Assembly: GCF_040548815.1 (NCBI RefSeq)
Contig: NZ_JBEPSM010000001.1
Span: 682,001-746,000, forward strand
DNA length: 64,000 nucleotides
Direction: 5' to 3'
From: Kaistia defluvii
GTDB lineage: Bacteria > Pseudomonadota > Alphaproteobacteria > Rhizobiales > Kaistiaceae
Both the position numbers and the translations under genes were made by a program. The notes beneath the pieces were generated by a model. That model searched no databases. It was given only the letters and a program-made list of their open reading frames with translations, and was not told the origin of the DNA. Position 1 is the stretch's first letter. Each line of letters starts with the position of its first letter. Below, piece after piece: positions 51,788 to 61,833 of this stretch.

Positions 51788-52525
51788 ATGCCGTCAGACG
51801 TAACGCTCTGGGGCGCCCTGATCGCAGGGCTGCTTTCCTTCATTTCGCCCTGCGTGCTGCCGCTTGTGCCGCCCTATCTCTGCTACGTGACGGGGCTGAG
51901 CCTCGACGAGGTGGCGGGAGCCAAGGCGGATGGCCGCAACCGGCGAATGGTGCTGCGCTCGTCCTTCGCCTTCGTTCTGGGCTTCACCACCGTCTTCGTG
52001 CTGCTCGGGGCGACGGCCTCGGTGCTCGGCCGGATGGTGGCGCGGCAGCAGGAAATTCTCTCCATCGTCGCCGGCCTGGTGATCATCGTCATGGGCCTGC
52101 ATTTCCTCGGCGTTTTCCGCATCGCTTTCCTGCAGCGCGAGGCGCGGGTACAGGTCGCCAACCAGCCGGGCGGCCTCGTCGGGGCTTACGTGCTCGGGCT
52201 GGCCTTCGCCTTCGGCTGGACGCCCTGCATCGGTCCCGTGCTGGCGGCGATTCTCGCGGTTGCCGGCTCGCAGGATACGGTCGGCCGCGGCGCCGGCCTG
52301 CTCGCTGTCTATTCGCTCGGCCTCGGTATTCCCTTCATGATCGCCGCCGGCTTTGCCGAGCGTTTCATCGGCGGGTTGCGCCGGTTCCGTCGCTATATGC
52401 CGATGGTCGAGAAGGCGATGGGCGTTTTCCTGATTCTTGCCGGCGTGCTGTTCCTGACCGGCCAGATGACGGCGATGTCGTTCTGGCTGCTTGAAACTTT
52501 CCCCGCGCTGTCGCGGATCGGCTGA
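51788..52525 (+). CDS. ccdA: Cytochrome c biogenesis protein CcdA
   Basis: A 245-residue membrane protein with six helices. It has the paired redox cysteines Cys22 ([17 protein letters not shown]) and Cys147 ([10 protein letters not shown]) of CcdA/DsbD-beta. It moves reducing equivalents from cytosolic thioredoxin across the inner membrane to keep apocytochrome c or other periplasmic thiols reduced. No ccm genes are adjacent. Confidence 0.92.
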   Translation: MPSDVTLWGALIAGLLSFISPCVLPLVPPYLCYVTGLSLDEVAGAKADGRNRRMVLRSSFAFVLGFTTVFVLLGATASVLGRMVARQQEILSIVAGLVIIVMGLHFLGVFRIAFLQREARVQVANQPGGLVGAYVLGLAFAFGWTPCIGPVLAAILAVAGSQDTVGRGAGLLAVYSLGLGIPFMIAAGFAERFIGGLRRFRRYMPMVEKAMGVFLILAGVLFLTGQMTAMSFWLLETFPALSRIG

Positions 52526-52613
52526 TTTCGGATCATCCCAAAAATGCGGCAATAGCTATTTAGGCTTTTCGCGCCATAGCTACGCGCCACAGCTTCGCTC
52601 TCCTGGAGGAACC

Positions 52614-53969
52614 ATGCCGGATCGCTCTTCGCTCGCCATCGTGCTCGCTGCAGGCGAGGGCACCCGCATGCGATCGTCCCTGCCCAAGGTGATGCATCCC
52701 GTCGCTGGCCTGCCGATGATCGGCCATGTGCTGAAGACGGCGACCGGCGCCGGCATCGACCGTTTCGCCGTCGTCGTCGGCAATGGCGCGAGCGCGGTGC
52801 GCGACTTCGCCGCCAAGGCCGCGCCCTCGGCGTTTATCGTCGAACAGGTCGAGCGTCTCGGCACCGCGCATGCCGTGCTGGCGGCGCGCGAGGCGCTGGA
52901 AATCGCCGCCGATGACGTGCTGGTGCTCTATGGCGACACGCCGCTGGTCACCGCCGAGACACTGGCCCGCATGCGCGCCGAGCTGGCCAAGGGCGCCAGC
53001 GTCGTCGTGCTCGGCTTCCGCCCGGAGGTGCCGACCGGCTATGGCCGCCTGATCGAGCGCGACGGGCAGTTGCTGGCGATCCGCGAGGAGCGCGAGGCGA
53101 ACGAGGAAGAGCGCGCGATCGGCTTCTGCAATGCGGGCCTGATGGGCTTTCGTGGAGAGACGATCCTGGCCGTGCTCGATGCCATCGACAACAACAACGC
53201 CAAGGGCGAGTTCTACCTGACCGATGCGGTCGAGATCGCCAACCAGCGTGGTCTCGGCGTGGTGGCCATCGAGGCCGACGCGGCGGAGGTCGGCGGCGTC
53301 AACACGCGCGCCGAGCTCGCCGATGTCGAGCGCATCTGGCAGGACCGCGCGCGGCAGGCGGCCCTCCTTGCCGGTGTCACCATGATCGCGCCGGAGACGG
53401 TATTCCTGGCGCATGACACGAAGCTTGCGCGCGACGTGGTGATTGAGCCGAACGTCTTCTTCGGCCCCGGTGTCACCGTCGACGAGGGTGTCGTCATCCA
53501 CGCCTTTTCGCATCTGACCGGCGCGCATCTGGAGCGCGGCGCCGAGGTCGGGCCGTTCGCACGGCTTCGCCCCGGCGCGCAGCTTGGCCCCAAGAGCAAG
53601 GTCGGCAATTTCGTCGAGGTGAAGAACGCCGAGATCGGCGCCGGCGCCAAGATCAGCCATTTGACCTATATCGGCGACGCCAAGGTCGGTGCCGAGGCGA
53701 ATGTCGGCGCGGGCACGGTTACCGGCAATTACGACGGCTACGACAAGGCGCTGACCGTGATCGGCGAGGGTGCCTTCATCGGCTCCAACAGCGTGCTGGT
53801 CGCGCCGGTGACGATCGGCGATGGCGGTTATGTCGCCTCGGGCAGCGTCATTACCGAGGATGTCTCGCCCGACGCGCTGGCGATTGCCCGCGGACGACAG
53901 GTGGAAAAGCCGGGCTGGGCCGCCCGCTTCCGCGAGATGAAGGCCAAGACCAAGCGCGTCCGCGTCTAG
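52614..53969 (+). CDS. glmU: Bifunctional UDP-GlcNAc pyrophosphorylase / GlcN-1-P acetyltransferase
   Basis: A 451-residue bifunctional enzyme that makes UDP-N-acetylglucosamine, the precursor of peptidoglycan and lipid A. The N-terminal nucleotidyltransferase has [19 protein letters not shown]; the C-terminal left-handed beta-helix (residues ~250-440) has hexapeptide repeats (e.g. [19 protein letters not shown]). TGGAGG precedes ATG 52614. It lies 125 bp before glmS, so the two steps of the hexosamine pathway are adjacent, a common arrangement. Confidence 0.97.
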   Translation: MPDRSSLAIVLAAGEGTRMRSSLPKVMHPVAGLPMIGHVLKTATGAGIDRFAVVVGNGASAVRDFAAKAAPSAFIVEQVERLGTAHAVLAAREALEIAADDVLVLYGDTPLVTAETLARMRAELAKGASVVVLGFRPEVPTGYGRLIERDGQLLAIREEREANEEERAIGFCNAGLMGFRGETILAVLDAIDNNNAKGEFYLTDAVEIANQRGLGVVAIEADAAEVGGVNTRAELADVERIWQDRARQAALLAGVTMIAPETVFLAHDTKLARDVVIEPNVFFGPGVTVDEGVVIHAFSHLTGAHLERGAEVGPFARLRPGAQLGPKSKVGNFVEVKNAEIGAGAKISHLTYIGDAKVGAEANVGAGTVTGNYDGYDKALTVIGEGAFIGSNSVLVAPVTIGDGGYVASGSVITEDVSPDALAIARGRQVEKPGWAARFREMKAKTKRVRV

Positions 53970-54094
53970 GCGGTCGGTGAAGGCGAGAAACAGGAAGTGA
54001 TTTCCGGCACTTGGCCCAAAAGGCTAAGAGGCGCTTGGATCTGACTTGGACTAGGATGCCGCCTTGAAGGCATCGCGAACGGGGAAACTGCAAC

Positions 54095-55915
54095 ATGTGC
54101 GGAATTATCGGCATTCTGGGCCGGACGCCCGTCGCGCCACTTCTGGTCGATGCGCTGAAGCGGCTGGAATATCGCGGCTATGATTCCGCCGGGATCGCGA
54201 CGCTGGAGGACGGCCATCTCGATCGCCTTCGCGCCGAAGGCAAGCTGCGCAATCTCGACCTGAAGCTGGCCGTTTCGCCGCGCTTCGGCCTGACCGGCAT
54301 CGGCCATACCCGCTGGGCGACCCATGGCGCCCCGACGGAGCGCAATGCCCACCCGCACGCGACCGAGCGCCTGGCCGTCGTCCATAACGGCATCATCGAG
54401 AATTTCCGCGAGCTGCGGCTGGAGATGGAAGCGGCCGGCCGCACCTTTTCCTCCGATACCGATACCGAGGTGATCGCCCATCTGGTGACGGTCAAGCTCG
54501 CCGCCGGCCTGTCGCCGAAGGAGGCCGTGCAGGCGGTTCTCGGCCGGCTGACGGGGGCGTTCTCGCTCGCCTTCCTGTTCGAGGGCGAGGAAGACCTGCT
54601 GATCGGCGCGCGTCGCGGCAGCCCGCTGGCGATCGGCTGGGGCGAGGGCGAGATGTTCCTCGGCTCCGACGCCATCGCGCTCGGGCCGTTCACCGATGAG
54701 ATCACCTATCTGAACGATGGCGACTGGGTCGTGCTGACGCGCTCGAGCGCCGCGATCTATGACGAGGCGGGCAATCCGGTCGAGCGGCTGCTGACGCGCC
54801 TGCAGGGCACCACCCATGTCGTCGACAAGGGCAACTACCGCCACTTCATGGTCAAGGAGATCCATGAGCAGCCGGAAGTCGTGGCCCACACGCTGGCGCA
54901 TTATCTCGACCTGGTGAACGGCAGCGCCAAGCTTCCGGCCGGCATTGATTTTGCCGCGATCGACCGGCTGTCGATCACCGCCTGTGGCACGGCCTTCTTT
55001 GCCGGCTTCGTCGCCAAGTACTGGTTTGAGCGCTATGCGCGGCTGCCAGTCGACATCGATATCGCCTCCGAGTTCCGCTATCGCGAGCAGCCGCTATCGA
55101 AGAACGGTCTTTCCATCGTCATCTCGCAATCGGGCGAGACCGCCGACACGCTGGCATCGCTGCGCTATGCCAAGGGCGAGGGACAGAAGATCGCCGCGGT
55201 CGTCAATGTCCGCGAATCGACCATCGCCCGGGAGGCGGATTTCGTGCTGCCGACCCTGGCGGGACCTGAAATCGGCGTCGCTTCGACCAAGGCCTTTACC
55301 GCCCAGCTTTCCGTGCTGGCAGCGACCGCTGTCGCCGCCGGCAAGGCGCGCGGCGTGCTGAGCGGCGACGAGGAGCAGGCGCTGGTGCGCGCGCTCAGCG
55401 AAGTGCCGCGCCTGATGCACGAGGCGCTGAAGCTTGATGCGCAGATCGAGGCGCTGGCGCGCGACCTGGCCAAGGTCAAGCACTGCCTCTATCTCGGCCG
55501 TGGCACTAGCTATCCGATCGCGCTGGAAGGCGCGCTGAAGCTCAAGGAAATCTCCTATATCCACGCCGAGGGCTACGCGGCCGGCGAGCTGAAGCACGGC
55601 CCTATCGCGCTGATCGACGAGGACATGCCCGTCGTCGTCATCGCGCCCTACGACCACATCTTCGAGAAGACCGTCTCGAACATGCAGGAAGTCGCGGCGC
55701 GCGGCGGCCGGATCATCCTGATCACCGACCGGAAGGGCGCCGAGGCGGCCGCCATGGATACGATGGCGACGATCATCCTGCCCGAGATGCCCTCCAGCGT
55801 GACGGCGCTGGTCTATACGATCCCGGTGCAATTGCTGGCCTATCACACCGCCGTCTTCATGGGCACGGACGTCGACCAGCCGCGCAATCTCGCCAAGTCG
55901 GTGACGGTGGAGTAG
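54095..55915 (+). CDS. glmS: Glutamine--fructose-6-phosphate aminotransferase (isomerising)
   Basis: A 606-residue enzyme that makes glucosamine-6-phosphate from fructose-6-phosphate and glutamine. The N-terminal glutaminase begins MCGIIGILG with catalytic Cys2. Two SIS isomerase domains (residues ~290-600) follow, with GRGTSYPIALEGALKLKEIS. Standard length. Neighbour of glmU. Confidence 0.97.
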   Translation: MCGIIGILGRTPVAPLLVDALKRLEYRGYDSAGIATLEDGHLDRLRAEGKLRNLDLKLAVSPRFGLTGIGHTRWATHGAPTERNAHPHATERLAVVHNGIIENFRELRLEMEAAGRTFSSDTDTEVIAHLVTVKLAAGLSPKEAVQAVLGRLTGAFSLAFLFEGEEDLLIGARRGSPLAIGWGEGEMFLGSDAIALGPFTDEITYLNDGDWVVLTRSSAAIYDEAGNPVERLLTRLQGTTHVVDKGNYRHFMVKEIHEQPEVVAHTLAHYLDLVNGSAKLPAGIDFAAIDRLSITACGTAFFAGFVAKYWFERYARLPVDIDIASEFRYREQPLSKNGLSIVISQSGETADTLASLRYAKGEGQKIAAVVNVRESTIAREADFVLPTLAGPEIGVASTKAFTAQLSVLAATAVAAGKARGVLSGDEEQALVRALSEVPRLMHEALKLDAQIEALARDLAKVKHCLYLGRGTSYPIALEGALKLKEISYIHAEGYAAGELKHGPIALIDEDMPVVVIAPYDHIFEKTVSNMQEVAARGGRIILITDRKGAEAAAMDTMATIILPEMPSSVTALVYTIPVQLLAYHTAVFMGTDVDQPRNLAKSVTVE

Positions 55916-56002
55916 CGCGTTCGCGACGCTGGGAGCGCAGGTCGCCGCGGAACGAATTCGCCGCCGGCGCCTTTGCGCAGGAGTATCTTCTGGTCATCCG
56001 TA

Positions 56003-56029
56003 TGCCAGCCGTCATAATGGCGGCTGGCA
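56003..56029. other. Hairpin after glmS
   Basis: TGCCAGCCG (56003-56011) pairs perfectly with CGGCTGGCA (56021-56029), 88 nt after the glmS stop and 28 nt before the DUF502 start. No U tract; possibly a factor-independent pause or an mRNA-end stabiliser. Confidence 0.45.
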
Positions 56030-56057
56030 GGCATGATTCAGGCGCGCGGGCGGTGGA

Positions 56058-56795
56058 ATGAGCTCTCAGGAACCCCAACTCCCTCCAGCCGGTGAAACGG
56101 GCGGCAGTCGGCTGATCAAACGGTTGCGGAACTATTTCCTCACCGGTCTGGTCATCGCCGCGCCGATCTCGATCACGATCTACCTGACCTGGTCGCTGAT
56201 CAAATGGATCGATGGCTGGGTCAAGCCGGTCATCCCGCTCGAATACAGCCCCGACGCCTATCTGCCCTTCTCCGTTCCGGGCTTCGGCGTGTTCGTCGCC
56301 GTCGTGGCGCTGACGCTGCTCGGCTTCCTGACGGCCAACTTCGTCGGGCGCTCGCTGGTGCGCATGGGCGAGCAGTTGCTGAACCACACGCCGCTGGTCC
56401 GCAATCTCTACAGCGCCCTCAAGCAGCTCTTCGAGACTGTGCTGTCGGGCAAGGGCGGCAAGTCGTTCCAGAAGGCGGCGCTTTTCGAATTTCCGCGCAA
56501 GGGCGTGTGGTCGATCGTCTTCATCGCGACGGAGACGAAAGGCGAGATCCGGCGGCGGATCAGCCAGGACGGTGAGGAATGGGTGACCGTCTTCCTTCCG
56601 CCGACGCCGGCGCCGACTGCGGGCTTCATGATGTTCGTGCGGCGCAGCGAACTGATCGAACTCGACATGACGGTGGAGGAGGCTGCGAAGCTGGTCATTT
56701 CGGCCGGCCTGGTCGCCCCCGAATATGACGTGGCGGCCCATACCCCGCCGCTCGACCCGCCCGCTCCGGTCCTGACACGGCGCTCCGGCGGCTAG
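56058..56795 (+). CDS. DUF502 family membrane protein
   Basis: A 245-residue protein with two membrane helices (~30-55 and ~75-100), the block FLTGLVIAAPISITIYLTWS, and a downstream soluble domain (PLVRNLYSALKQLFETVL, then FLPPTPAPTAGFMMFVRRSE). DUF502 proteins occur next to recG in many alphaproteobacteria, as here. Function unknown. Shares a terminator with the convergent porin. Confidence 0.87.
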   Translation: MSSQEPQLPPAGETGGSRLIKRLRNYFLTGLVIAAPISITIYLTWSLIKWIDGWVKPVIPLEYSPDAYLPFSVPGFGVFVAVVALTLLGFLTANFVGRSLVRMGEQLLNHTPLVRNLYSALKQLFETVLSGKGGKSFQKAALFEFPRKGVWSIVFIATETKGEIRRRISQDGEEWVTVFLPPTPAPTAGFMMFVRRSELIELDMTVEEAAKLVISAGLVAPEYDVAAHTPPLDPPAPVLTRRSGG

Positions 56796-56820
56796 GCGAG
56801 GGTCCAAACCTCCCAACAAG

Positions 56821-56847
56821 AAAGGCCCGGTCTCGACCGGGCCTTTT
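56821..56847. terminator. Bidirectional rho-independent terminator
   Basis: AAAGGCCCGGT-CTCG-ACCGGGCCTTTT, a perfect 11-bp hairpin with A- and T-runs, between the DUF502 gene and the convergent porin. Confidence 0.93.
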
Positions 56848-56867
56848 CGCAGGAGATCGCGTGGCGA

Positions 56868-57665
56868 TCAGAAGCGGTAGTTCAGGCCCGCGCGCACGAT
56901 GCTGGCGCTGATCTCGCCGCGGCTCGAAGCGCTGCCGGCGGAGCCGAAATCGAAGTCGAAGGTCTTGGAGCCGAAGTCGGTGTAGAGATACTCGGCCTTG
57001 ACCGACCAATTGCTATGGGCAATCGCCCATTCCGCGCCGGCGCCGATCGCATAGCCGACCATGGTCTTGCTGTCGGTCTGGGAGTATTCCGGACCGGTGA
57101 AGCCGCCGGGAACGCCGCCCTGGATGGTGAGGCCGGCCTTGCCCTGACCGACTGCGAGACCGCCCGTGCCATAGATCAGCACATTGTCGATGGCGTAACC
57201 GACGCGGGCGCGCAGCGTGCCAAACGACTGCAGCTCCGCGGAGGTCTGGTAGTAGGGTCCTTGCGGCGAACCCAGGAAGCTGACCGAGGTCTTGAGGTCC
57301 GTGGCCTGGTAATCTGCTTCCGCGCCGAACACCCAGGTGCCAACCTGATAATTGTAGCCGATCTGTGCGCCGCCCAGGATGCCGTCGGCGCTGGCCGAGC
57401 TGTCGGCGCCAAGGAACGTCGCCGCCGGTATGAAGGTGCCGAGGCTAAGGCCGACGAGCGGGCCGGTCGTGGTCATCGAATTCTCGCTGGTGTCGACGTC
57501 GCCCCAGCCGTAACCGGCGTTCAGGCCGACATAGAAGCCTGTCCAGGAGAATGGCGCGGCGACCGCCGCCGGAGCCGCCGCGGGCTCGTAGGTCAGGTCG
57601 GCCGCGAGCGCGGGGGAAGCAACGAGCAGCGTCGTGGCAAGCAGGGCGAACTTCGAAGCGGTCAT
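56868..57665 (-). CDS. Outer-membrane beta-barrel protein (Omp25/Omp31-type), second copy
   Basis: A 265-residue protein with a signal peptide (ATTLLVASPALAAD, cleaved near residue 22) and the family block FSWTGFYVGLNAGYGWGDVD. It ends in NYRF, a terminal Phe. Same family as 39604 but clearly divergent in loops; the paralogues are not a recent duplication. Start ATG 57665 has GGAG six nt upstream; the extra GTG start at 57677 is unlikely. Confidence 0.9.
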   Translation of the reverse strand: MTASKFALLATTLLVASPALAADLTYEPAAAPAAVAAPFSWTGFYVGLNAGYGWGDVDTSENSMTTTGPLVGLSLGTFIPAATFLGADSSASADGILGGAQIGYNYQVGTWVFGAEADYQATDLKTSVSFLGSPQGPYYQTSAELQSFGTLRARVGYAIDNVLIYGTGGLAVGQGKAGLTIQGGVPGGFTGPEYSQTDSKTMVGYAIGAGAEWAIAHSNWSVKAEYLYTDFGSKTFDFDFGSAGSASSRGEISASIVRAGLNYRF

Positions 57666-57792
57666 GATGAGCTCCACCAGAAGGATTGTGAAACCATCGT
57701 AACAAAACTCGTTCGAAATGCTGTTGCACTAAGGCAACTATATTAACCGAGAGATCATATGGTTGACGAAGTGTTGCAGCGACCGCGCGATG

Positions 57793-59553
57793 CTATGACT
57801 CGCCCGCGAGGCTACGGCGCGCCTTGTCGAGTTCCTCGGCGTAACGGCGGAACAGATGCGCCTCGGTCAGCAGGCCGATGACGTGCCGGCTTGACGCATC
57901 GTCGACCACGACCAGTTCTTCGCTCTCCGCCTCGTCGAATACCTTGGCAGCCGTCTGGGCACTCATGTTGGGAAACAGCATTTTATCGGGCTGGCGGCAG
58001 AAGGACTGGATCGTATCGTCGACATCTTCGGATGGGGTCGAGTGGATCTCGGCGACCAGAATGATGCCGGCATAGCGGCCATCGGTATCGGTGACGACGA
58101 CGCGCTGGGTCGAGCCGAGCGGAAACAGGCTGCGAAAGGCGCTGACCGGCATCGTGGCGAGCACGCTGCGCACGTCGGTTCGCATCATGCGGCCAACCGT
58201 GAGGCCGCGCAGCCAGCCGACGTCGATGGCGCTGCGGATCGTTTCTCCGCGCAAATGCAGCCGCCAGGTTGAGAACGAATAGCCGAAGAACTCGCGCACG
58301 GTGATGGCGGATAGGATCGAGGCAGCCAGCACGATGCCGGTGATGGCGAGATCGCCGGTCGCTTCCAGCGCCAGGAAGGTCATGGTGAGCGGGCCGCCCA
58401 CGATTCCGACCCCGAGCGCGCTCATGCCGACGATGGCGGCGGCCACCGGGTCAATGCCGGCGGACGGGGCGATCCAGGCGACCGCCATGGCGAACAGCTT
58501 GCCGACGATGACGCCGAGAAACAGCGATGCGAAGAACATGCCGCCGCGAAAGCCCGACCCGAGCGAAATCGAGACGCCGGCGATCTTCAGCAGAAGGATG
58601 GTCGCCAGCAGGCCGGCTGGCACGCCCTCGGCCATATTCAGATGCATGGCGCCATGGCCGGCCCCGAGCACCTGGGGACTGTAGAGCGCTAGCCCGCCGA
58701 GGATGGCGCCGCCGACGGCGGGGCGGATGGCGCGCGGCAGCCGGCTCTTCTGGAAGATCACCTCGGCGAGCGTGACCAGCCGCATGATGGCGATGGCGGC
58801 GAAGCCGGCGATTACACCGAGCAGTAGGTAGGGGGGATAGTCGACGGCATGCAGCGCCAGTGCCTTCGGCACCTCGATGGTGTAGGCGGCGGCGCCCAGG
58901 CCTTGGGCGACCAGGAAGCCGGCGATCGACGCCGTCATCACCGGGGCGATGTTCGCGACCGTATAGACGCCGATGATCAGCTCGAAACCGTAAAAGGCGC
59001 CGGTCAACGGCGCGCTGAAGGCCGCCGCGATGGCGCCGGCCGCGCCGCAGCCGACGACAGTGCGCAGGTCCGTGCGGCGCAGATGCAGGCGCTGGCCGAT
59101 GCGCGAGGCCATGGCGCTGCCGACCTGCGTATAGCCCGCCTCGAGGCCCACCGAAGCGCCGGAGCCATTGGAAATGATCGCCTCGAGGGCGACGCGCAGG
59201 CTGTCGCGCAGCGACATCCGCCCGCCATGCAACGCATTGGCTTCAATCGGGTCGACGATCTGGCGCGCGCGCCGGAAGAACAGCAGGAAGAGCGCGCCGA
59301 GCACCAGCCCGCCGCCGGCCGTGGCGGCCGCGCGCCAGGGCGGCGAGATCATGGCGGTTGCGCTGAGGAAGCCATCCGGCTCGATCGAGAACAGAACCAC
59401 GTGCAGCCATTGCGCCAGCCGGCTCATGATCGTGACGGCAAGGCCGGCGAGACATCCGATCACCGCCGCAACGATCAGCAGCGAGGGCTCCCGCGTCCGG
59501 ATCAGGGCGCGGGCGCGGCTCATGGCGCGGTCGGGGAGGGTGGAAAGTCCCAT
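57793..59553 (-). CDS. CLC-type chloride channel/transporter with CBS domains
   Basis: A 586-residue membrane protein with a CLC core. The conserved gating-Glu segment reads NGSGASVGLEAGYTQVGS, where canonical CLCs have GREGP, and the GXFXP segment reads GSGFRGGMFFAS. Two CBS domains occupy the last ~130 residues (MMRTDVRSVLATMPVSAF and VVVDDASSRHVIGLL), which often bind nucleotides. Ion type and mechanism (channel or antiporter) cannot be set. I start at ATG 59553; a TTG at 59604 is possible. recG follows upstream on the same strand. Confidence 0.82.
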   Translation of the reverse strand: MGLSTLPDRAMSRARALIRTREPSLLIVAAVIGCLAGLAVTIMSRLAQWLHVVLFSIEPDGFLSATAMISPPWRAAATAGGGLVLGALFLLFFRRARQIVDPIEANALHGGRMSLRDSLRVALEAIISNGSGASVGLEAGYTQVGSAMASRIGQRLHLRRTDLRTVVGCGAAGAIAAAFSAPLTGAFYGFELIIGVYTVANIAPVMTASIAGFLVAQGLGAAAYTIEVPKALALHAVDYPPYLLLGVIAGFAAIAIMRLVTLAEVIFQKSRLPRAIRPAVGGAILGGLALYSPQVLGAGHGAMHLNMAEGVPAGLLATILLLKIAGVSISLGSGFRGGMFFASLFLGVIVGKLFAMAVAWIAPSAGIDPVAAAIVGMSALGVGIVGGPLTMTFLALEATGDLAITGIVLAASILSAITVREFFGYSFSTWRLHLRGETIRSAIDVGWLRGLTVGRMMRTDVRSVLATMPVSAFRSLFPLGSTQRVVVTDTDGRYAGIILVAEIHSTPSEDVDDTIQSFCRQPDKMLFPNMSAQTAAKVFDEAESEELVVVDDASSRHVIGLLTEAHLFRRYAEELDKARRSLAGES

Positions 59554-59623
59554 GTCAGTCGCGATGCCTATGCTCGCCGTTTGAATAGGCGTTCCCGCCT
59601 TCAAAAGCTTCGCGCGTCTTGTC

Positions 59624-61732
59624 TCAGCCGGCGCGCAGTAGCTTGATCGCCTCGTCTCTGCCGAAAAGATAGAGCAGCAGCTGCAGCGCCTTGCCGCGCG
59701 GCGATTGCAGCGCGGGGTCCTTCTCGACGATCAGCCGCGCATCGTCGCGGGCGATTTCGAGCAGATTCGCGTGATGCTCGAAGCGCGCGATCTTGAAGCC
59801 CGGCGTGCCGGATTGGCGCGTGCCGAGCAATTCGCCTTCGCCGCGCAGCCTCAAATCTTCCTCGGCGATGCGGAATCCGTCCTCGGTGTCGCGCATGATG
59901 GCAAGCCGGTCATGCGCCACCTCGCCGAGCGGTCCCTTGTAGAGGAGCAGGCAGGTCGACGCTTTCGAGCCGCGGCCGACGCGGCCGCGCAGCTGATGCA
60001 GCTGCGCGAGGCCGAAGCGCTCGGCATGCTCGATCACCATGATGGTCGCGTCCGGCACGTCGACGCCGACCTCGATCACCGTGGTCGCGACCAGGATCCG
60101 GGTTTCGCCGCGCTGGAAGCGCTGCATTGCCTCGTCCTTCTCGGCCGCCTTCATCCTTCCGTGGACGAGGCCGACGACCGGGCCGAGCGCGCGCTGCAGG
60201 TCGACAAAGCGATCCTGCGCCGCGGCGGCGTCGACCTCCTCCGATTCCTCGACCAGCGGGCAGACCCAATAGGCCTTGGCGCCCTCGGCGATCGCGGCGC
60301 GGATTCGCTCCACCACCTGGTCGAGCCGTTCGAGCGGCACCGTGCGGGTTTCGATCGGCTGGCGGCCGGCCGGTTTGTCCGGCAGCTTGGAGACGTCCAT
60401 GTCGCCAAAGGCGGTGAGCACCAGCGTGCGCGGGATCGGCGTCGCGGTCATGACGAGGATGTCGGTGGCCGCGCCCTTGGCGGAAAGCGCCAGGCGCTGA
60501 TGCACGCCGAAGCGGTGCTGCTCGTCGACGATCGCCAGCGCCAGGTCGCGGAACTCGACGCCGGCCTGGAAGACGGCATGGGTGCCGACGACGAGATCGA
60601 TGCTGCCATCGTCCAGTCCGGCCAGGATCTCGGCGCGCTCGCGGCCCTTTTCGCGGCCGGTCAGGATCGCCATGCGGATGCCGGCGGCGTCGGCGAGCGG
60701 TTGCAGCGTCTTGGCGTGCTGGCGGGCGAGGAGTTCGGTCGGCGCCATCAGCGCCGCCTGGCTGCCTGCCTCGATGACGGTCGCCGCCGCCATTAGGCCG
60801 ACCATGGTCTTGCCCGAACCGACATCGCCCTGCAGCAGGCGAAGCATGCGTTCGTCGGAGGCCAAGTCCTTCTCGATATCGGCGATCGCGGCCTGCTGGC
60901 TGCCCGTGAGCGTGAATGGCAGGGCAGCGGTGATCGCGCGCCGCATCCGCCCGTCGCCGATCCGCGCCCGTCCGGTGGCGCGGCGCAGATTGGCGCGCGT
61001 CAGCATCAGGGCGAGCTGGTTGGCCAGGAACTCGTCATAAGCGAGGCGGCTGATGGCCGGCCCCTCCGGCGCCAGTTCGGCTGGCGTCGTCGGCGCATGC
61101 ACGGCTTCCAGCGTCGGCTTGAAGCCGGTCCAGCGCTGGCGCGACATCAACGTCGGATCCTGCCACTCCGGCAGGTCGGGGAGGCTGTCGAGCGCGCCGC
61201 GCATGGCGCGTCCCAGCGTCTTGCGCGCCAGCCCCGCCGTCATCGGATAGACCGGCTCGACCATCGGCAATTGGTCGAATGCCTCGCGGTCGACGATATG
61301 GTCGGGATGCACCATTTGCGGCCGGCCGTTGAACCACTCGACCTTGCCGCTGACGAAGCGCGTTTCGCCGACCGGCATGGTGCGTTCGAGGAAGTTCTGC
61401 TCGGCGCGGAAGAAGACCAGTGCGATCTCGCCGGTGTCGTCATGCGCCATGACGCGGTAGGGGATTCGCTTGTTGCCGCGCGGCGCCGGCAGATGGCGGT
61501 CGATGCGCACCTCGAGCGTGACGATGGCGCCTTCCGGCGACAGCGCGATGCCGGGCTGGTTGCGGCGGTCGATCAGCCCCACGGGAATATGCAGCAGGAG
61601 ATCGGTTACGCGCGGCGGTTCCGGCGCGTCGCCACCCAACAGCAACCGACCCATGGCCTCGCCGATCTTGGGGCCGACGCCCGTCAGACTCGTGACGGGG
61701 CGGAACAGCGAATTCAGGATTTCGGGGCGCAT
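59624..61732 (-). CDS. recG: ATP-dependent DNA helicase RecG
   Basis: A 702-residue superfamily 2 helicase. An N-terminal wedge/OB domain is followed by Walker A GDVGSGKT, DEQH in the Walker B (AIVDEQHRFGVHQ), and motif VI QLRGRVGRGSKASTCLLLY. RecG remodels stalled forks and Holliday junctions. Full length. It is 20 nt upstream of the CLC gene on the same strand. Confidence 0.96.
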   Translation of the reverse strand: MRPEILNSLFRPVTSLTGVGPKIGEAMGRLLLGGDAPEPPRVTDLLLHIPVGLIDRRNQPGIALSPEGAIVTLEVRIDRHLPAPRGNKRIPYRVMAHDDTGEIALVFFRAEQNFLERTMPVGETRFVSGKVEWFNGRPQMVHPDHIVDREAFDQLPMVEPVYPMTAGLARKTLGRAMRGALDSLPDLPEWQDPTLMSRQRWTGFKPTLEAVHAPTTPAELAPEGPAISRLAYDEFLANQLALMLTRANLRRATGRARIGDGRMRRAITAALPFTLTGSQQAAIADIEKDLASDERMLRLLQGDVGSGKTMVGLMAAATVIEAGSQAALMAPTELLARQHAKTLQPLADAAGIRMAILTGREKGRERAEILAGLDDGSIDLVVGTHAVFQAGVEFRDLALAIVDEQHRFGVHQRLALSAKGAATDILVMTATPIPRTLVLTAFGDMDVSKLPDKPAGRQPIETRTVPLERLDQVVERIRAAIAEGAKAYWVCPLVEESEEVDAAAAQDRFVDLQRALGPVVGLVHGRMKAAEKDEAMQRFQRGETRILVATTVIEVGVDVPDATIMVIEHAERFGLAQLHQLRGRVGRGSKASTCLLLYKGPLGEVAHDRLAIMRDTEDGFRIAEEDLRLRGEGELLGTRQSGTPGFKIARFEHHANLLEIARDDARLIVEKDPALQSPRGKALQLLLYLFGRDEAIKLLRAG

Positions 61733-61833
61733 CGGGGCATGATTCTCCTGGCCGGGAGATTAGAACGTCCCGCCAACCTTTCGCCATGGCGTCGGGCAGG
61801 GTAGGAACAGCACAAATTGTGCGTGAGAGATCG

